A stretch of 37,560 nucleotides of DNA from Bacteroidales bacterium UBA3290. Its GTDB lineage: Bacteria > Bacteroidota > Bacteroidia > Bacteroidales > UBA932. Below are positions 1-7,754 of this stretch, one piece after another. A model generated the notes under the pieces. It did not search any database. It was not told the origin of the DNA and saw only the letters and a program-made list of their open reading frames with translations. The stretch is taken from NCBI GenBank assembly GCA_002361615.1, contig DETK01000038.1, forward strand, positions 87,579 to 125,138. The letters are read 5' to 3'. How positions within the stretch are numbered: the stretch's first letter is position 1; each line of letters opens with the position of its first letter. The position numbers and the translations under genes are program-made.

Positions 1-1
1 C

Positions 2-871
2 TTCCCGGTCTGGAACCTGCCCCTGAAACATCCCGTGAATATCGCCTACGAAGCCGCTACGGCCGATCTGGACGATGTCAACATGATCGATCCCTTCCAT
101 CTGGAAGCCTATGGCCAGATCGCCGTCAACTATAACCGCGACATCGAGATCTTCCCCGTCCTCGACGCGCTCTTCACCCAGATCTACGGCAGCAATCCCT
201 ACAAGTCGCCCACCGATATGGGCGTCAACATGATCGGCTTCTGCATCAGCGACGACGACGTCTGCCGCGAAGCCGCCAACAACGAAGTGATCCGCCGTTA
301 CTACACGGGTCTGTGCAATATGGCAGAAGGCGATGACAACGAGAAGGAAGTCAATAAGTTGACACTTCTGCTCAAGCAGGCCAACCTGGCCACGGAGTAC
401 CGACGCGTGACGGTGGCGGCCAAACAGCGGGAGGCCAGCAGCGACGAATACGCCGCCGCGATGGAACTGCCCGACGGAACGGTCATCACGGCCAAGCAGA
501 GCCCGCTCCTGGGCCCGAGTGCGGCACTGATTTTGAACGCACTCAAGCACCTTGCCGGCATCCCGCACAAGGTCAAGCTGATTCCCGCCGAGATGATCGA
601 ACCGATCCAGAAGACGAAAGTGTCGTACCTCCATGGCCACAACCCGCGCCTGCACACGGACGAGGTGCTGGTGGCCATCTCGATGCTGAGCCTGCAGGAC
701 GAGAACTGCCGCAAGGCGATCGACTGCCTGCCGCAGCTCAAGGGCTGTCAGGTGCATTGCACCGTCATGCTCTCCGAGGTGGACCGCAAGGTCTTCAAGA
801 AACTCGGCGTGGGGCTCACCTGCGAGCCGGTGAAGAAATCGAGAAGCAACTACCGGAAATACTCCCAATAA
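2..871 (+). CDS. DUF1846 family protein, 3' part
   Basis: The reading frame is open from the window edge (first codon at base 2, residues FPVWNLPLKHPVNIAYEAAT), so the N-terminal part lies outside. The GTG at 35 is internal and not a start. The visible 289 residues carry the conserved core of DUF1846 proteins, which are about 500 residues long in Firmicutes and Bacteroidota: ADLDDVNMIDPFHLEAY, AVNYNRDIEIFPVL, YKSPTDMGVNM and EVIRRYY. The C-terminal half includes KQSPLLGPSAALILNALKHL. I recognise the family by these blocks. Its biochemical role is not established and I assign none. It ends 16 bp before the glutaminyl cyclase gene on the same strand and may be co-transcribed with it. Confidence 0.85.
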   Translation, partial: FPVWNLPLKHPVNIAYEAATADLDDVNMIDPFHLEAYGQIAVNYNRDIEIFPVLDALFTQIYGSNPYKSPTDMGVNMIGFCISDDDVCREAANNEVIRRYYTGLCNMAEGDDNEKEVNKLTLLLKQANLATEYRRVTVAAKQREASSDEYAAAMELPDGTVITAKQSPLLGPSAALILNALKHLAGIPHKVKLIPAEMIEPIQKTKVSYLHGHNPRLHTDEVLVAISMLSLQDENCRKAIDCLPQLKGCQVHCTVMLSEVDRKVFKKLGVGLTCEPVKKSRSNYRKYSQ

Positions 872-887
872 TCCTGTCAGCAAACCG

Positions 888-1664
888 ATGAGACGCCTTT
901 TCCACTTCCTCCTAGCCATCCTCTGCGTGCTGCCGCTCTCCGCGTGCGGCAGTTCCGCGCAGAATGTCAAGACGTATGGTTTCAAGGTGGAGGAAGCGCT
1001 TCCCCACGATGAGGCCTCGTACACGCAAGGTCTCTTCTTCCACAACGGCGTGCTCTATGAATCCGCCGGCCAGTACGGCGAATCGAGCTTCCGGCAGGTC
1101 GAACTGAAGACCGGCCGGGTGGAACGCCGTATGGGTTTCGACGGCAAGTATTTCGTCGAAGGCTCGTGCGTGCTGGGCAACCGCCTTTATATCCTCACCT
1201 GGCAGGAGAAGGAGTGCTTTGTCTATGACTTTGACTCCTGGGAGAAGATGGGCTCCTTCCGTTACTTGGGGGAGGGCTGGGGCCTGACCACGGACGGCAA
1301 GAGCCTGATCATGAGCGACGGCACTTCGACCATCACCTTCCGGAACCCCGATACCTTCGCGCCCGAGCGTACGATATCCGTGACGCTGCGCGGCCAGAAG
1401 GTGGCCTATCTCAACGAGTTGGAATACATCAAGGGCGAGATCTGGGCCAATGTCTACGGCACCGACCAGATCGTCCGCATCGACCCGGCTACGGGGCAGG
1501 TACGTGCCGTGGTCAATCTTCGCAACATCCTGCCCCCGCAGCTGCGCCGTGCCCGCACCGACGTGCTCAACGGCATCGCCTATGAGCCCCGCAGCGGCGC
1601 CGTCTACGTGACCGGCAAGTACTGGCCGAAAATGTACCGCATCACCTTAGTCGAAAAGAAATAA
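888..1664 (+). CDS. Glutaminyl-peptide cyclotransferase, lipoprotein
   Basis: Predicted type I (beta-propeller, plant-like) glutaminyl cyclase, which converts an N-terminal glutamine of exported proteins to pyroglutamate. The 258-residue protein has a lipoprotein signal ending in LPLSAC (lipidated Cys20), so it should act in the periplasm. Family motifs include ASYTQGLFFHNGVLYESAGQYG, WGLTTDGKSLIMSDGT, and LNELEYIKGEIWANVYGTD, and the end carries DVLNGIAYEPRSGAVYVTGKYWPKMY. The stop codon shares its last base with the ATG of apt (TAATG at 1662-1666), which indicates translational coupling. The length is normal for bacterial members. The family call is confident; substrates are unknown. Confidence 0.9.
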   Translation: MRRLFHFLLAILCVLPLSACGSSAQNVKTYGFKVEEALPHDEASYTQGLFFHNGVLYESAGQYGESSFRQVELKTGRVERRMGFDGKYFVEGSCVLGNRLYILTWQEKECFVYDFDSWEKMGSFRYLGEGWGLTTDGKSLIMSDGTSTITFRNPDTFAPERTISVTLRGQKVAYLNELEYIKGEIWANVYGTDQIVRIDPATGQVRAVVNLRNILPPQLRRARTDVLNGIAYEPRSGAVYVTGKYWPKMYRITLVEKK

Positions 1665-2197
1665 TGAGCAAAGAAAGCCTGATCGCCAGTCTGCGGACTG
1701 TGCCCGACTATCCCAAGAAAGGCATCCTGTTCTGGGATGTCACCACGCTGTTCAAGGACGCCGCGGCCTTCAAGGAGGTCGAGGATATCCTCTACGAAGA
1801 ATACAAGGACAAGGGGATCACGAAGGTCGCCGGCATCGAGAGCCGCGGCTTCGTGATGGGCGCGGCGCTGGCTTCGCGCCTGGGCGCGGGCTTCGTGCTG
1901 ATCCGCAAGCCCGGCAAGCTCCCCGCCGAGACGGTAAGTATGGAGTACGAGCTGGAATACGGCCGCGACAAGATCGAAATGCACACCGATGCCATCACGC
2001 CCGACGACGTGGTGCTCGTCCACGACGACCTGCTGGCTACCGGCGGTACGTCGAGCGCTGCCGTCAGGCTCGTGAAGTCCTTCCATCCGAAACAGGTGTA
2101 TGCCAGTTTCATCATCTACCTGAAAGATTTCGGCAGCCTGGCGAAGTTCCCTGCCGATGTGCCCGTCAAAACCGTCCTCGACCTGGCCGGTCTGTAA
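1664..2197 (+). CDS. apt: Adenine phosphoribosyltransferase
   Basis: Cytosolic purine salvage enzyme that joins adenine to PRPP to give AMP and pyrophosphate. The 177-residue length is typical. Visible motifs are PDYPKKGILFWDVTTLFKD near the N-terminus, AGIESRGFVMGAALA, VLIRKPGKLP, and the PRPP-binding loop VVLVHDDLLATGGTSSAAV. The ATG overlaps the stop of the glutaminyl cyclase gene by one base, and pnuC follows after 3 bp, so the three genes probably form one transcript. The pairing with a nicotinamide-nucleoside transporter gives a loose nucleotide-salvage theme. A GTP-type or xanthine enzyme is unlikely given the exact APT motif set. Confidence 0.95.
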   Translation: MSKESLIASLRTVPDYPKKGILFWDVTTLFKDAAAFKEVEDILYEEYKDKGITKVAGIESRGFVMGAALASRLGAGFVLIRKPGKLPAETVSMEYELEYGRDKIEMHTDAITPDDVVLVHDDLLATGGTSSAAVRLVKSFHPKQVYASFIIYLKDFGSLAKFPADVPVKTVLDLAGL

Positions 2198-2200
2198 GTC

Positions 2201-2860
2201 ATGTCGCGGGTGCTGGATTATTTCGCCGGCCTTGACCTCTTCGGCTGGCTGGAAATCATCGCCATGTTCGTGGGGATCTACTACGTGTATCTGGAAATCC
2301 GCAAGACCCGTCTGCTCTGGTATGTCTGCATCCTGACCTCGATCCTGAACATCTTCGTCTACTGGCACAACAACTACCTGTCGATGGCGCTCATCCAGGT
2401 CTATTACATCGTGATGGCCTTCTATGGCATCCATGCTTTCAAGGAGATCAAGGAAGAGGCCATCGAGGAGTATGGCGCCGAACGCAATCCGACGGGCCAG
2501 AAAGTGGCTATCCGACGCTTCGACTGGAAGACCGGCGCCGTCACGCTGGTCATCGCCGTGGCCGCTTTCTTCGTCCTGGCGCCGATGCTCAAGGTGTACG
2601 CCACCACGCACGGCACGCTGCTTTTCCCGAGTCAGCCGTACTGGGACGCCTTTATCGCCGTGGGCAGCATGGTCGGCACCTTCTTCCTGAGCAAGTCGTA
2701 TATGTGTCAGTGGTACATCTGGATCGTCCTCGACCTGATCACGGTCGGCGTCTTCCTCTACAGCGGCATGTACTGGATGTCTGTGATGTACGTCTGCTAC
2801 ATCATCATGTCGCTGATCGGCATCCGCAACTGGCGCATCAACGGCGTGTACGTGGACTGA
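2201..2860 (+). CDS. pnuC: PnuC-family vitamin-nucleoside transporter
   Basis: Inner-membrane protein of the PnuC/SWEET-like family, which takes up nicotinamide riboside or a related vitamin (some members carry thiamine). The 219 residues contain about seven hydrophobic segments. Hallmarks are WLEIIAMFVGIYYVYLEIRKTRLLW, the segment LIQVYYIVMAFYGIHAF, the motif YWDAFIAVGSMVGTFFLSK, and YMCQWYIWIVLDLITVGVF. It starts 3 bp after apt. Which vitamin it carries cannot be decided: there is no NadR-like gene or thiamine riboswitch visible next to it. Confidence 0.88.
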   Translation: MSRVLDYFAGLDLFGWLEIIAMFVGIYYVYLEIRKTRLLWYVCILTSILNIFVYWHNNYLSMALIQVYYIVMAFYGIHAFKEIKEEAIEEYGAERNPTGQKVAIRRFDWKTGAVTLVIAVAAFFVLAPMLKVYATTHGTLLFPSQPYWDAFIAVGSMVGTFFLSKSYMCQWYIWIVLDLITVGVFLYSGMYWMSVMYVCYIIMSLIGIRNWRINGVYVD

Positions 2861-2876
2861 CTCTACGCTTTTTTAT

Positions 2877-2884
2877 TATATTTG
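2877..2884 (+). promoter_or_regulatory. Promoter -7 element before the amino-sugar kinase
   Basis: TATATTTG matches the Bacteroidota -7 consensus TAnnTTTG and lies 31 nt before the kinase ATG, just after a T-rich run behind pnuC. It suggests that the kinase starts a new transcript. Confidence 0.55.
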
Positions 2885-2915
2885 TAAGTTATTTCAACTA
2901 CAAAATAGAATCAAT

Positions 2916-3755
2916 ATGCAACTGATAGCTGACAGCGGCTCGACCAAGGTTTCCTGGCGGGCCCTTTGCGACGATGGTTCGGTCAAGTCGATCGAGACCG
3001 TTGGCATCAATCCGGTCTTCATGGAAGATGCCGAAATCGAAAGTATCCTGACGGAAAAACTGGTTCCCGAAATCGGAACGAAGGTCGACGCGATCTTCTT
3101 CTACGGGGCCGGCATGGTGGGCGGTGAGATCTCTGCCAAACTGGAGCGCTGCTTTGGAAAGGTATTTCCGGGATCGACCTGCGAAGCCGCGTCGGATGTG
3201 CTGGCAGCCGCCCGTGCACTGTGTGGTCACAAGCCGGGCATCGCCTGCATCCTGGGCACGGGATCGAACAGTTGTTTCTATGACGGGGAGGGGATTGCGC
3301 AGAACGTGCGCGCCGGCGGCTTCATCCTCGGCGACGAGGCCAGCGGCGCCTACCTGGGCAAGCGGCTGATCTCCGATTTCATCAAAGGACTGCTTCCGCC
3401 GCCCATCGAGAAGGAATTCACCAAACGCTATGGCCTCGATTATATGGCCATCGTCCAGAAAGTATACCGGGAACCGATGCCGAGCCGCTTCCTGGCGTCG
3501 TTCTCGCCTTTCATCGCCGAGTTCAAGAACCATCCCCACATCGCCAACCTGCTGAAGAGCAGCTTCGAGGAGTTCCTGCGCCGCAACATCGTGCACTATG
3601 ACTACAAGAAGTATCCGGTGAACTTCGTGGGTTCGGTTGCCTACTACTACAAGGACATCCTCGAAAAAGCCGTAGCCGCCGCCGGCATGCGCATGGGCAT
3701 CATCCTCAAGGCCCCCATCGACGGCCTGGTGGAATATCATAAGAACAAGAAATAA
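2916..3755 (+). CDS. BadF/BadG-type ATPase, probable GlcNAc/MurNAc kinase
   Basis: ASKHA-fold kinase of the BadF/BcrA group (279 residues). The phosphate-1 loop ADSGSTK is at residues 5-11, followed later by a second phosphate/nucleotide segment CILGTGSNSCFYDG and the acidic/glycine block GGFILGDEASGAYLG typical of N-acetylglucosamine kinases. The neighbour immediately downstream is murQ, which acts on MurNAc-6-phosphate. I therefore infer that this kinase phosphorylates GlcNAc and/or MurNAc taken back from peptidoglycan, as clostridial MurK does. Substrate choice is not visible in the sequence. The gene has its own promoter element upstream and is separated from murQ by a long palindrome. 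Confidence 0.82.
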   Translation: MQLIADSGSTKVSWRALCDDGSVKSIETVGINPVFMEDAEIESILTEKLVPEIGTKVDAIFFYGAGMVGGEISAKLERCFGKVFPGSTCEAASDVLAAARALCGHKPGIACILGTGSNSCFYDGEGIAQNVRAGGFILGDEASGAYLGKRLISDFIKGLLPPPIEKEFTKRYGLDYMAIVQKVYREPMPSRFLASFSPFIAEFKNHPHIANLLKSSFEEFLRRNIVHYDYKKYPVNFVGSVAYYYKDILEKAVAAAGMRMGIILKAPIDGLVEYHKNKK

Positions 3756-3896
3756 AATAGCCATGTTCGCATATAGCGATCCAAAAACCTTCGCTTCGCT
3801 CATCCCTCCCAGCTTCGCTGGGCCCCTCCCATTCACACGGCCATGGGCGGCCATGGGTTTTTGTCTCGCTATATGACTCACTATGGCTATTTTATT
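3751..3896. repeat. 146-bp nested palindrome with one copy of a 43-bp dispersed repeat
   Basis: Outer arms are a perfect 14-bp inverted repeat: AATAAAATAGCCAT (3751-3764) and ATGGCTATTTTATT (3883-3896). Inner arms ATATAGCG (3771-3778) and CAAAAACC (3782-3789) pair with GGTTTTTG (3856-3863) and CGCTATAT (3867-3874). The middle contains the hairpin CCCAGCTTCGCTGGG (3808-3822) and two GGCCATGG units (3839-3846, 3849-3856). Bases 3783-3825 recur exactly, in the other orientation, at 27879-27921. The outer left arm overlaps the last codons of the kinase gene. It could form a very long hairpin in RNA and attenuate murQ expression, or be a mobile repeat. Confidence 0.85.
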
Positions 3897-3924
3897 AACG
3901 TAGATAATCAATTGTTAAAGAGAT

Positions 3925-4752
3925 ATGAAGGTTACTGAACAGAGTTCGAATTATTCGAATCTCGACAAGATGACGACCCGGGAGTTGCTCGAGGGCATCA
4001 ACCGGGAGGATCACCAGATTCCGGATGTGGTGGCGGGGTGTATCCCGCAGATCGAGAAACTGGTCGACGGTATTGTGGAGCGGATGCGCCGTGGCGGCCG
4101 CGTCTTCTATATGGGCGCCGGTACCAGCGGCCGTCTCGGCATCCTCGATGCCTCGGAGATTCCGCCGACGTACGGCGCCCCGTTCGATTTGTTCATCGGC
4201 CTGATGGCCGGTGGTGACAGCGCCATCCGGCGTGCCGCCGAAGGAGCCGAGGACAATAAGGAACAGGGCTGGAAAGACATCGAACCTTACCGTCCGACGC
4301 CCGACGACATCGTTATCGGCATCGCCGCTTCCGGCACCACGCCGTATGTGATCGGCGCCGTGGAGGAAGCGCGCCGCCACGGCCTGCTGACCGGCTGCAT
4401 CACCTGCAACCCCGACGCTCCCGTGGCTGCCGCTGCCGAAATTCCCATCGTAGCCGTCGTCGGTCCTGAGTTCGTGACCGGCAGCACCCGTATGAAATCG
4501 GGTACCGCGCAGAAACTCGTCCTGAACATGATTTCCACCTCCGTGATGATCCGCATGGGCCACGTCAAGGGCAACAAGATGGTGGATATGCAGCTGACCA
4601 ACAAGAAGCTGGTGGACCGCGGCACCAAGATGATCATGGACGAGACCGGTCTGGAAGACTATGGCGAAGCCAAGGCCCTGCTGCTTCGCTACGGCTCCGT
4701 CCGCAATGCCGTGGATACCTATTTTGCCGAGAATCCGGACAAACGCAAATAA
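3925..4752 (+). CDS. murQ: N-acetylmuramic acid 6-phosphate etherase
   Basis: Cytosolic lyase that cleaves the D-lactyl ether of MurNAc-6-phosphate to give GlcNAc-6-phosphate and D-lactate during peptidoglycan recycling. The 275 residues include the SIS sugar-binding core FYMGAGTSGRLGILDASEIPPTYG, GLMAGGDSAIRRAAEGAEDN, the second SIS segment IGIAASGTTPYVIGAVEEAR, and the family block VTGSTRMKSGTAQKLVLNM. The length is slightly below the roughly 300 residues of E. coli MurQ. The kinase upstream supplies the expected preceding step. recR follows after 15 bp. The first ATG after the palindrome is chosen because EQSSNYSNLDKMTTRELLEGIN is the normal MurQ N-terminus. Confidence 0.96.
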   Translation: MKVTEQSSNYSNLDKMTTRELLEGINREDHQIPDVVAGCIPQIEKLVDGIVERMRRGGRVFYMGAGTSGRLGILDASEIPPTYGAPFDLFIGLMAGGDSAIRRAAEGAEDNKEQGWKDIEPYRPTPDDIVIGIAASGTTPYVIGAVEEARRHGLLTGCITCNPDAPVAAAAEIPIVAVVGPEFVTGSTRMKSGTAQKLVLNMISTSVMIRMGHVKGNKMVDMQLTNKKLVDRGTKMIMDETGLEDYGEAKALLLRYGSVRNAVDTYFAENPDKRK

Positions 4753-4767
4753 CGCCGCCGCCTGCCG

Positions 4768-5382
4768 ATGTTCCGCCGGAACTATTCCTCCGCCTTGCTG
4801 GAAGAAGCTGTCGACCAGCTCGCATCGCTGCCCGGGGTCGGTCGCAGGACCGCCCTCCGGCTTGCGCTGCACCTGCTCGACGAACCGCGCGAGAACGTGG
4901 AACAGTTCGCCGGATCCCTGGTGCGCCTGCGCAACGACATCCGTCGCTGCCCGGTTTGCGGCATGATCTCCGACGACGGTGTCTGCCCCGTGTGCAACGA
5001 TACCCGCCGCGACGCCGCAACGGTGTGCGTGGTGGAGAGCCTGCGCGACGTGCTGAGCATCGAAAACACCGGCCAGTACAATGGCCTGTACCACATCCTG
5101 GGCGGCATCATCTCGCCCATCGACGGCATAGGCCCCGGCGACCTCAATATCCAGCCGCTCTGCGACCGCCTTGCGCAGGGTCGCATCACCGAAGTGGTGA
5201 TGGCCTTGAGCACGAGCATGGAAGGGGAGACCACGGCTTATTATCTGTACAAGCAGATTTCCCGCTTCCCCGTGAAAGTGTCGGCCATCGCCCGCGGTGT
5301 GGGCTTTGGCGACGATCTCGAATACACCGACGAGCTGACCCTGGGCCGCTCGATCACCAACCGACAACCCTTCAAACCCTGA
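4768..5382 (+). CDS. recR: Recombination mediator RecR
   Basis: DNA-repair protein that works with RecO (and RecF) to load RecA on gapped DNA. The 204 residues show the helix-hairpin-helix region LASLPGVGRRTALRLALHLL near residues 16-35, a C4 zinc site (CPVCGMISDDGVCPVC, near residues 57-72), and the Toprim domain beginning TVCVVESLRDVLSIENTGQYNGLYHILGG. The conserved tail ARGVGFGDDLEYTDELTLGRS is intact. The gene sits between murQ and the symporter with 15-bp and 3-bp gaps, so it is probably co-transcribed, without an obvious functional link to those neighbours. Confidence 0.97.
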   Translation: MFRRNYSSALLEEAVDQLASLPGVGRRTALRLALHLLDEPRENVEQFAGSLVRLRNDIRRCPVCGMISDDGVCPVCNDTRRDAATVCVVESLRDVLSIENTGQYNGLYHILGGIISPIDGIGPGDLNIQPLCDRLAQGRITEVVMALSTSMEGETTAYYLYKQISRFPVKVSAIARGVGFGDDLEYTDELTLGRSITNRQPFKP

Positions 5383-5385
5383 CCT

Positions 5386-6915
5386 ATGCGACACGACTTT
5401 CCCTTCGTATGGTTCCTGGTGGCATTCGCCGCCTATACCGCGCTCCTGTTCCTGATCTCCTGGATCACGGGGCGCAAGGCCGGATCGAACTCCTTCTTCT
5501 CCGGCGACAAGAAAGCGCCCTGGCCCGTCGTAGCCTACGGCATGATCGGCGCCTCGATCTCCGGCGTGACCTTCATCTCGGTCCCCGGCAATGTCTGGGT
5601 GCAGAACTTTTTCTACATGCCGCTGGTGCTGGGTTTCGTGGGAGGCTATTTCATCATCGCCAAGGTGCTGCTGCCGCTCTACTACAAGATGAACCTCACC
5701 TCGATCTACACCTATCTGGGAGAGCGGCTCGGCCCGAAGTCGCACAAGACCGGTACGGCTGTATTCATGGTCTCGCGCATCCTGGGGGCCGCCGTGCGTG
5801 TGTTCGTGGTCATCGTGGTGTTCTTCGCCTTCATGCCGCACAGCCTCTCGCAGAAGCTGTCGCCCGTACTGCTGTTCACCCTCATCACGGCCGTGTTCCT
5901 GGTGCTGCTCTACCTGTATACGTACAAGGGCGGCGTGAAGACCATCATCTGGACCGACGTGCTGCAGACCACTTTCATGCTGCTGGCTGTGGGACTGACC
6001 ATCTACTATATCTGCAAGAACATGGGCTGGTCGTTCGGTGAGATGTTTTCCGTGGTGGGCGGTACGGTCAACGAGAATGCCGGCGCCGTGGGCTACGGAC
6101 ATACCTTCACCAGCTGGTTCGACTGGGACTGGAGCCACGGAACGAATGCTATCAAGCAGTTCATCTCGGGTATCTTCGTGACCATCGCGATGACCGGCCT
6201 CGACCAGGCGATGATGCAGAAGAACCTGGCCTGCAAGGATATCAAGGCAGCCCAGAAAAATATGTACACCACGTCGGTCATCATCGTGGTCGTGAACTTC
6301 TTCTTCGTGCTGATGGGTGCCCTCCTGTGCGTCTATGCCCAGAGCCTGGGCGGTTTCGAGGCCCTCGGCATCACCAAGACCGACGAATTGTTCCCGACCA
6401 TCGCCAGCCAGTATTTCGGCGTAGGGGTGGGCATCCTCTTCCTGATCGGCCTGATCTCGGCCTCGTATCCGAGCGCCGGTGCGGCCATGACTTCGCTCAC
6501 CACCTCGTTCTGCGTGGACTACCTGCGGTTCAACGAGCGTAAAGATTTGACGGACAACCGCAAGGAGTCTATCCGCAAGAAGGTCCACGCGGGCGTTGCG
6601 CTGCTGTTCCTGATCATCATCGTGGTGCTTTTCATCGTCAGCAGCGACGCCGTGGTCAATCTGGTCTATAAACTGGCCTCCTATACCTATGGCCCGCTCC
6701 TGGGTATGTTCTTCTTCGGTATTCTGACGAAGTATAAGGTGCGCGACGGCGCCACGCCGTGGATCGCCGTGGCCGCGCCCGTACTCTGCCTGGTGTTCAA
6801 TCTGCTGAGCAAACGCTACCTGGGATTCGACCTGGGTTTCACGCTGCTGATTGTCAACGGCCTGCTCACATTTATCGGATTGTGGCTTTTCCGCCGCAAA
6901 GAGACGGTAAAATAA
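5386..6915 (+). CDS. Sodium:solute symporter (SSS family)
   Basis: Inner-membrane Na+-coupled transporter of 509 residues, with about 13 hydrophobic segments as expected for the family. Typical blocks are AGSNSFFSGDKKAPWPVVAYGMIGASISGVTFISVPG, the loop SIYTYLGERLG, and FISGIFVTIAMTGLDQAMMQKNLACKD in the middle, followed by LIGLISASYPSAGAAMTSLTTSF. The substrate is not shown by the sequence. Position after the kinase, murQ and recR makes an amino sugar (GlcNAc, sialic acid or MurNAc) a reasonable guess, but this is context only. The start follows recR by 3 bp. Confidence 0.88.
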   Translation: MRHDFPFVWFLVAFAAYTALLFLISWITGRKAGSNSFFSGDKKAPWPVVAYGMIGASISGVTFISVPGNVWVQNFFYMPLVLGFVGGYFIIAKVLLPLYYKMNLTSIYTYLGERLGPKSHKTGTAVFMVSRILGAAVRVFVVIVVFFAFMPHSLSQKLSPVLLFTLITAVFLVLLYLYTYKGGVKTIIWTDVLQTTFMLLAVGLTIYYICKNMGWSFGEMFSVVGGTVNENAGAVGYGHTFTSWFDWDWSHGTNAIKQFISGIFVTIAMTGLDQAMMQKNLACKDIKAAQKNMYTTSVIIVVVNFFFVLMGALLCVYAQSLGGFEALGITKTDELFPTIASQYFGVGVGILFLIGLISASYPSAGAAMTSLTTSFCVDYLRFNERKDLTDNRKESIRKKVHAGVALLFLIIIVVLFIVSSDAVVNLVYKLASYTYGPLLGMFFFGILTKYKVRDGATPWIAVAAPVLCLVFNLLSKRYLGFDLGFTLLIVNGLLTFIGLWLFRRKETVK

Positions 6916-6926
6916 GAATTAATTCG

Positions 6927-6934
6927 TACCTTTG
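6927..6934 (+). promoter_or_regulatory. Promoter -7 element of mqnA
   Basis: TACCTTTG fits TAnnTTTG. Only 6 nt separate it from the mqnA ATG at 6941, so the transcript would be leaderless or almost so. It also argues against the in-frame TTG at 6932, which lies within the element itself. Confidence 0.7.
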
Positions 6935-6940
6935 CAGGAT

Positions 6941-7702
6941 ATGGTAAGAATTGCTGCGATCAACTATCTGAACACGATCCCGTTCATCTACGGGCTGGAG
7001 GCCTGCATGGCCTCCGGAGAGATCGCCATGCAGTTCTGCACCCCTGCCGAGTCGGCCCTCCTGCTGCGCAGCGACAAGGCCGACGTGGGCATCATGCCCG
7101 TCGGCGCGATCGGCGACCTGGCCGACCCGCACATCGTCTCCGACTTCTGCATCGGCGCCACCGGTCCCGTGGCCAGCGTGATGGTCGTCTCCGGCCGCCC
7201 GATTGCCGAAGTGGAGGAGATCCTGCTCGACGTGGACAGCCGTACCTCCGTGCTGCTGACTCGCTACATGTGCCGCGAGAAGTGGCATATCAGCCCGAAG
7301 TTCACGCCGTTCGACTTCACGCGGCAGGAACTCAGACCTGAGTGCTGCTACCTCCTGATCGGCGACAAGGCGCTCGCGTGGGGCGGGGGATTCCGCTACC
7401 GCTACGACCTGGCCGAAGAGTGGATCGCGCTCAAGAAGCTGCCCTTCGTCTTCGCCTGCTGGACGGCCAACAAGCCGCTCAGCCCCGCTTTCATCGAATC
7501 GTTCAACCGGGCCCTGGAGTATGGCGTCCGCCATATCCCCGAGGCCGTCGAAAAGTACAATCATCAGTTTCCCAGGGAGTATGCCTACAGATATCTGCGG
7601 GACAACATCTCTTTCACGCTCGACAGTGAAAAACGGGCCGGACTCTCCGAGTTCCGGCGCGTGGCCCTGGAGAAACTGACCCCTCGAGAATGTGTGTGTT
7701 GA
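6941..7702 (+). CDS. mqnA: Chorismate dehydratase MqnA
   Basis: First enzyme of the futalosine route to menaquinone, dehydrating chorismate to 3-[(1-carboxyvinyl)oxy]benzoate. The 253-residue protein begins VRIAAINYLNTIPFIYGLE, the family signature, and continues with ALLLRSDKADVGIMPVGAIGDL and the segment IVSDFCIGATGPVASVMVVS. Later DVDSRTSVLLTRYM and LLIGDKALAWGGGFRYRYDLAEEW fit the periplasmic-binding-like fold of MqnA rather than MqnD. No other futalosine gene is in the window. The ATG at 6941 is preferred over the TTG at 6932 because the latter falls inside the promoter motif. Confidence 0.92.
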   Translation: MVRIAAINYLNTIPFIYGLEACMASGEIAMQFCTPAESALLLRSDKADVGIMPVGAIGDLADPHIVSDFCIGATGPVASVMVVSGRPIAEVEEILLDVDSRTSVLLTRYMCREKWHISPKFTPFDFTRQELRPECCYLLIGDKALAWGGGFRYRYDLAEEWIALKKLPFVFACWTANKPLSPAFIESFNRALEYGVRHIPEAVEKYNHQFPREYAYRYLRDNISFTLDSEKRAGLSEFRRVALEKLTPRECVC

Positions 7703-7754
7703 CTGCCATCCGGCTCCGGTTCACGGAAAAGTAACACACTTAAACTCGAGGAAC

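Noticed and set aside
1604..2611. A 335-codon minus-strand frame across apt and pnuC
   Set aside because: Both plus-strand genes are well supported, and this frame is rich in His/Asp/Gln as expected for an antisense shadow.
3895..6588. A very long open frame on the minus strand (about 897 codons) opposite murQ, recR and the symporter
   Set aside because: It is rich in His, Asp, Gly and Arg, has no family motif, and lies fully opposite three well-supported genes. Long antisense frames are expected in GC-rich DNA with this codon use.
6932..6940. TTG at 6932 as the start of mqnA
   Set aside because: It lies inside the TACCTTTG promoter element and the family N-terminus begins at the ATG at 6941.
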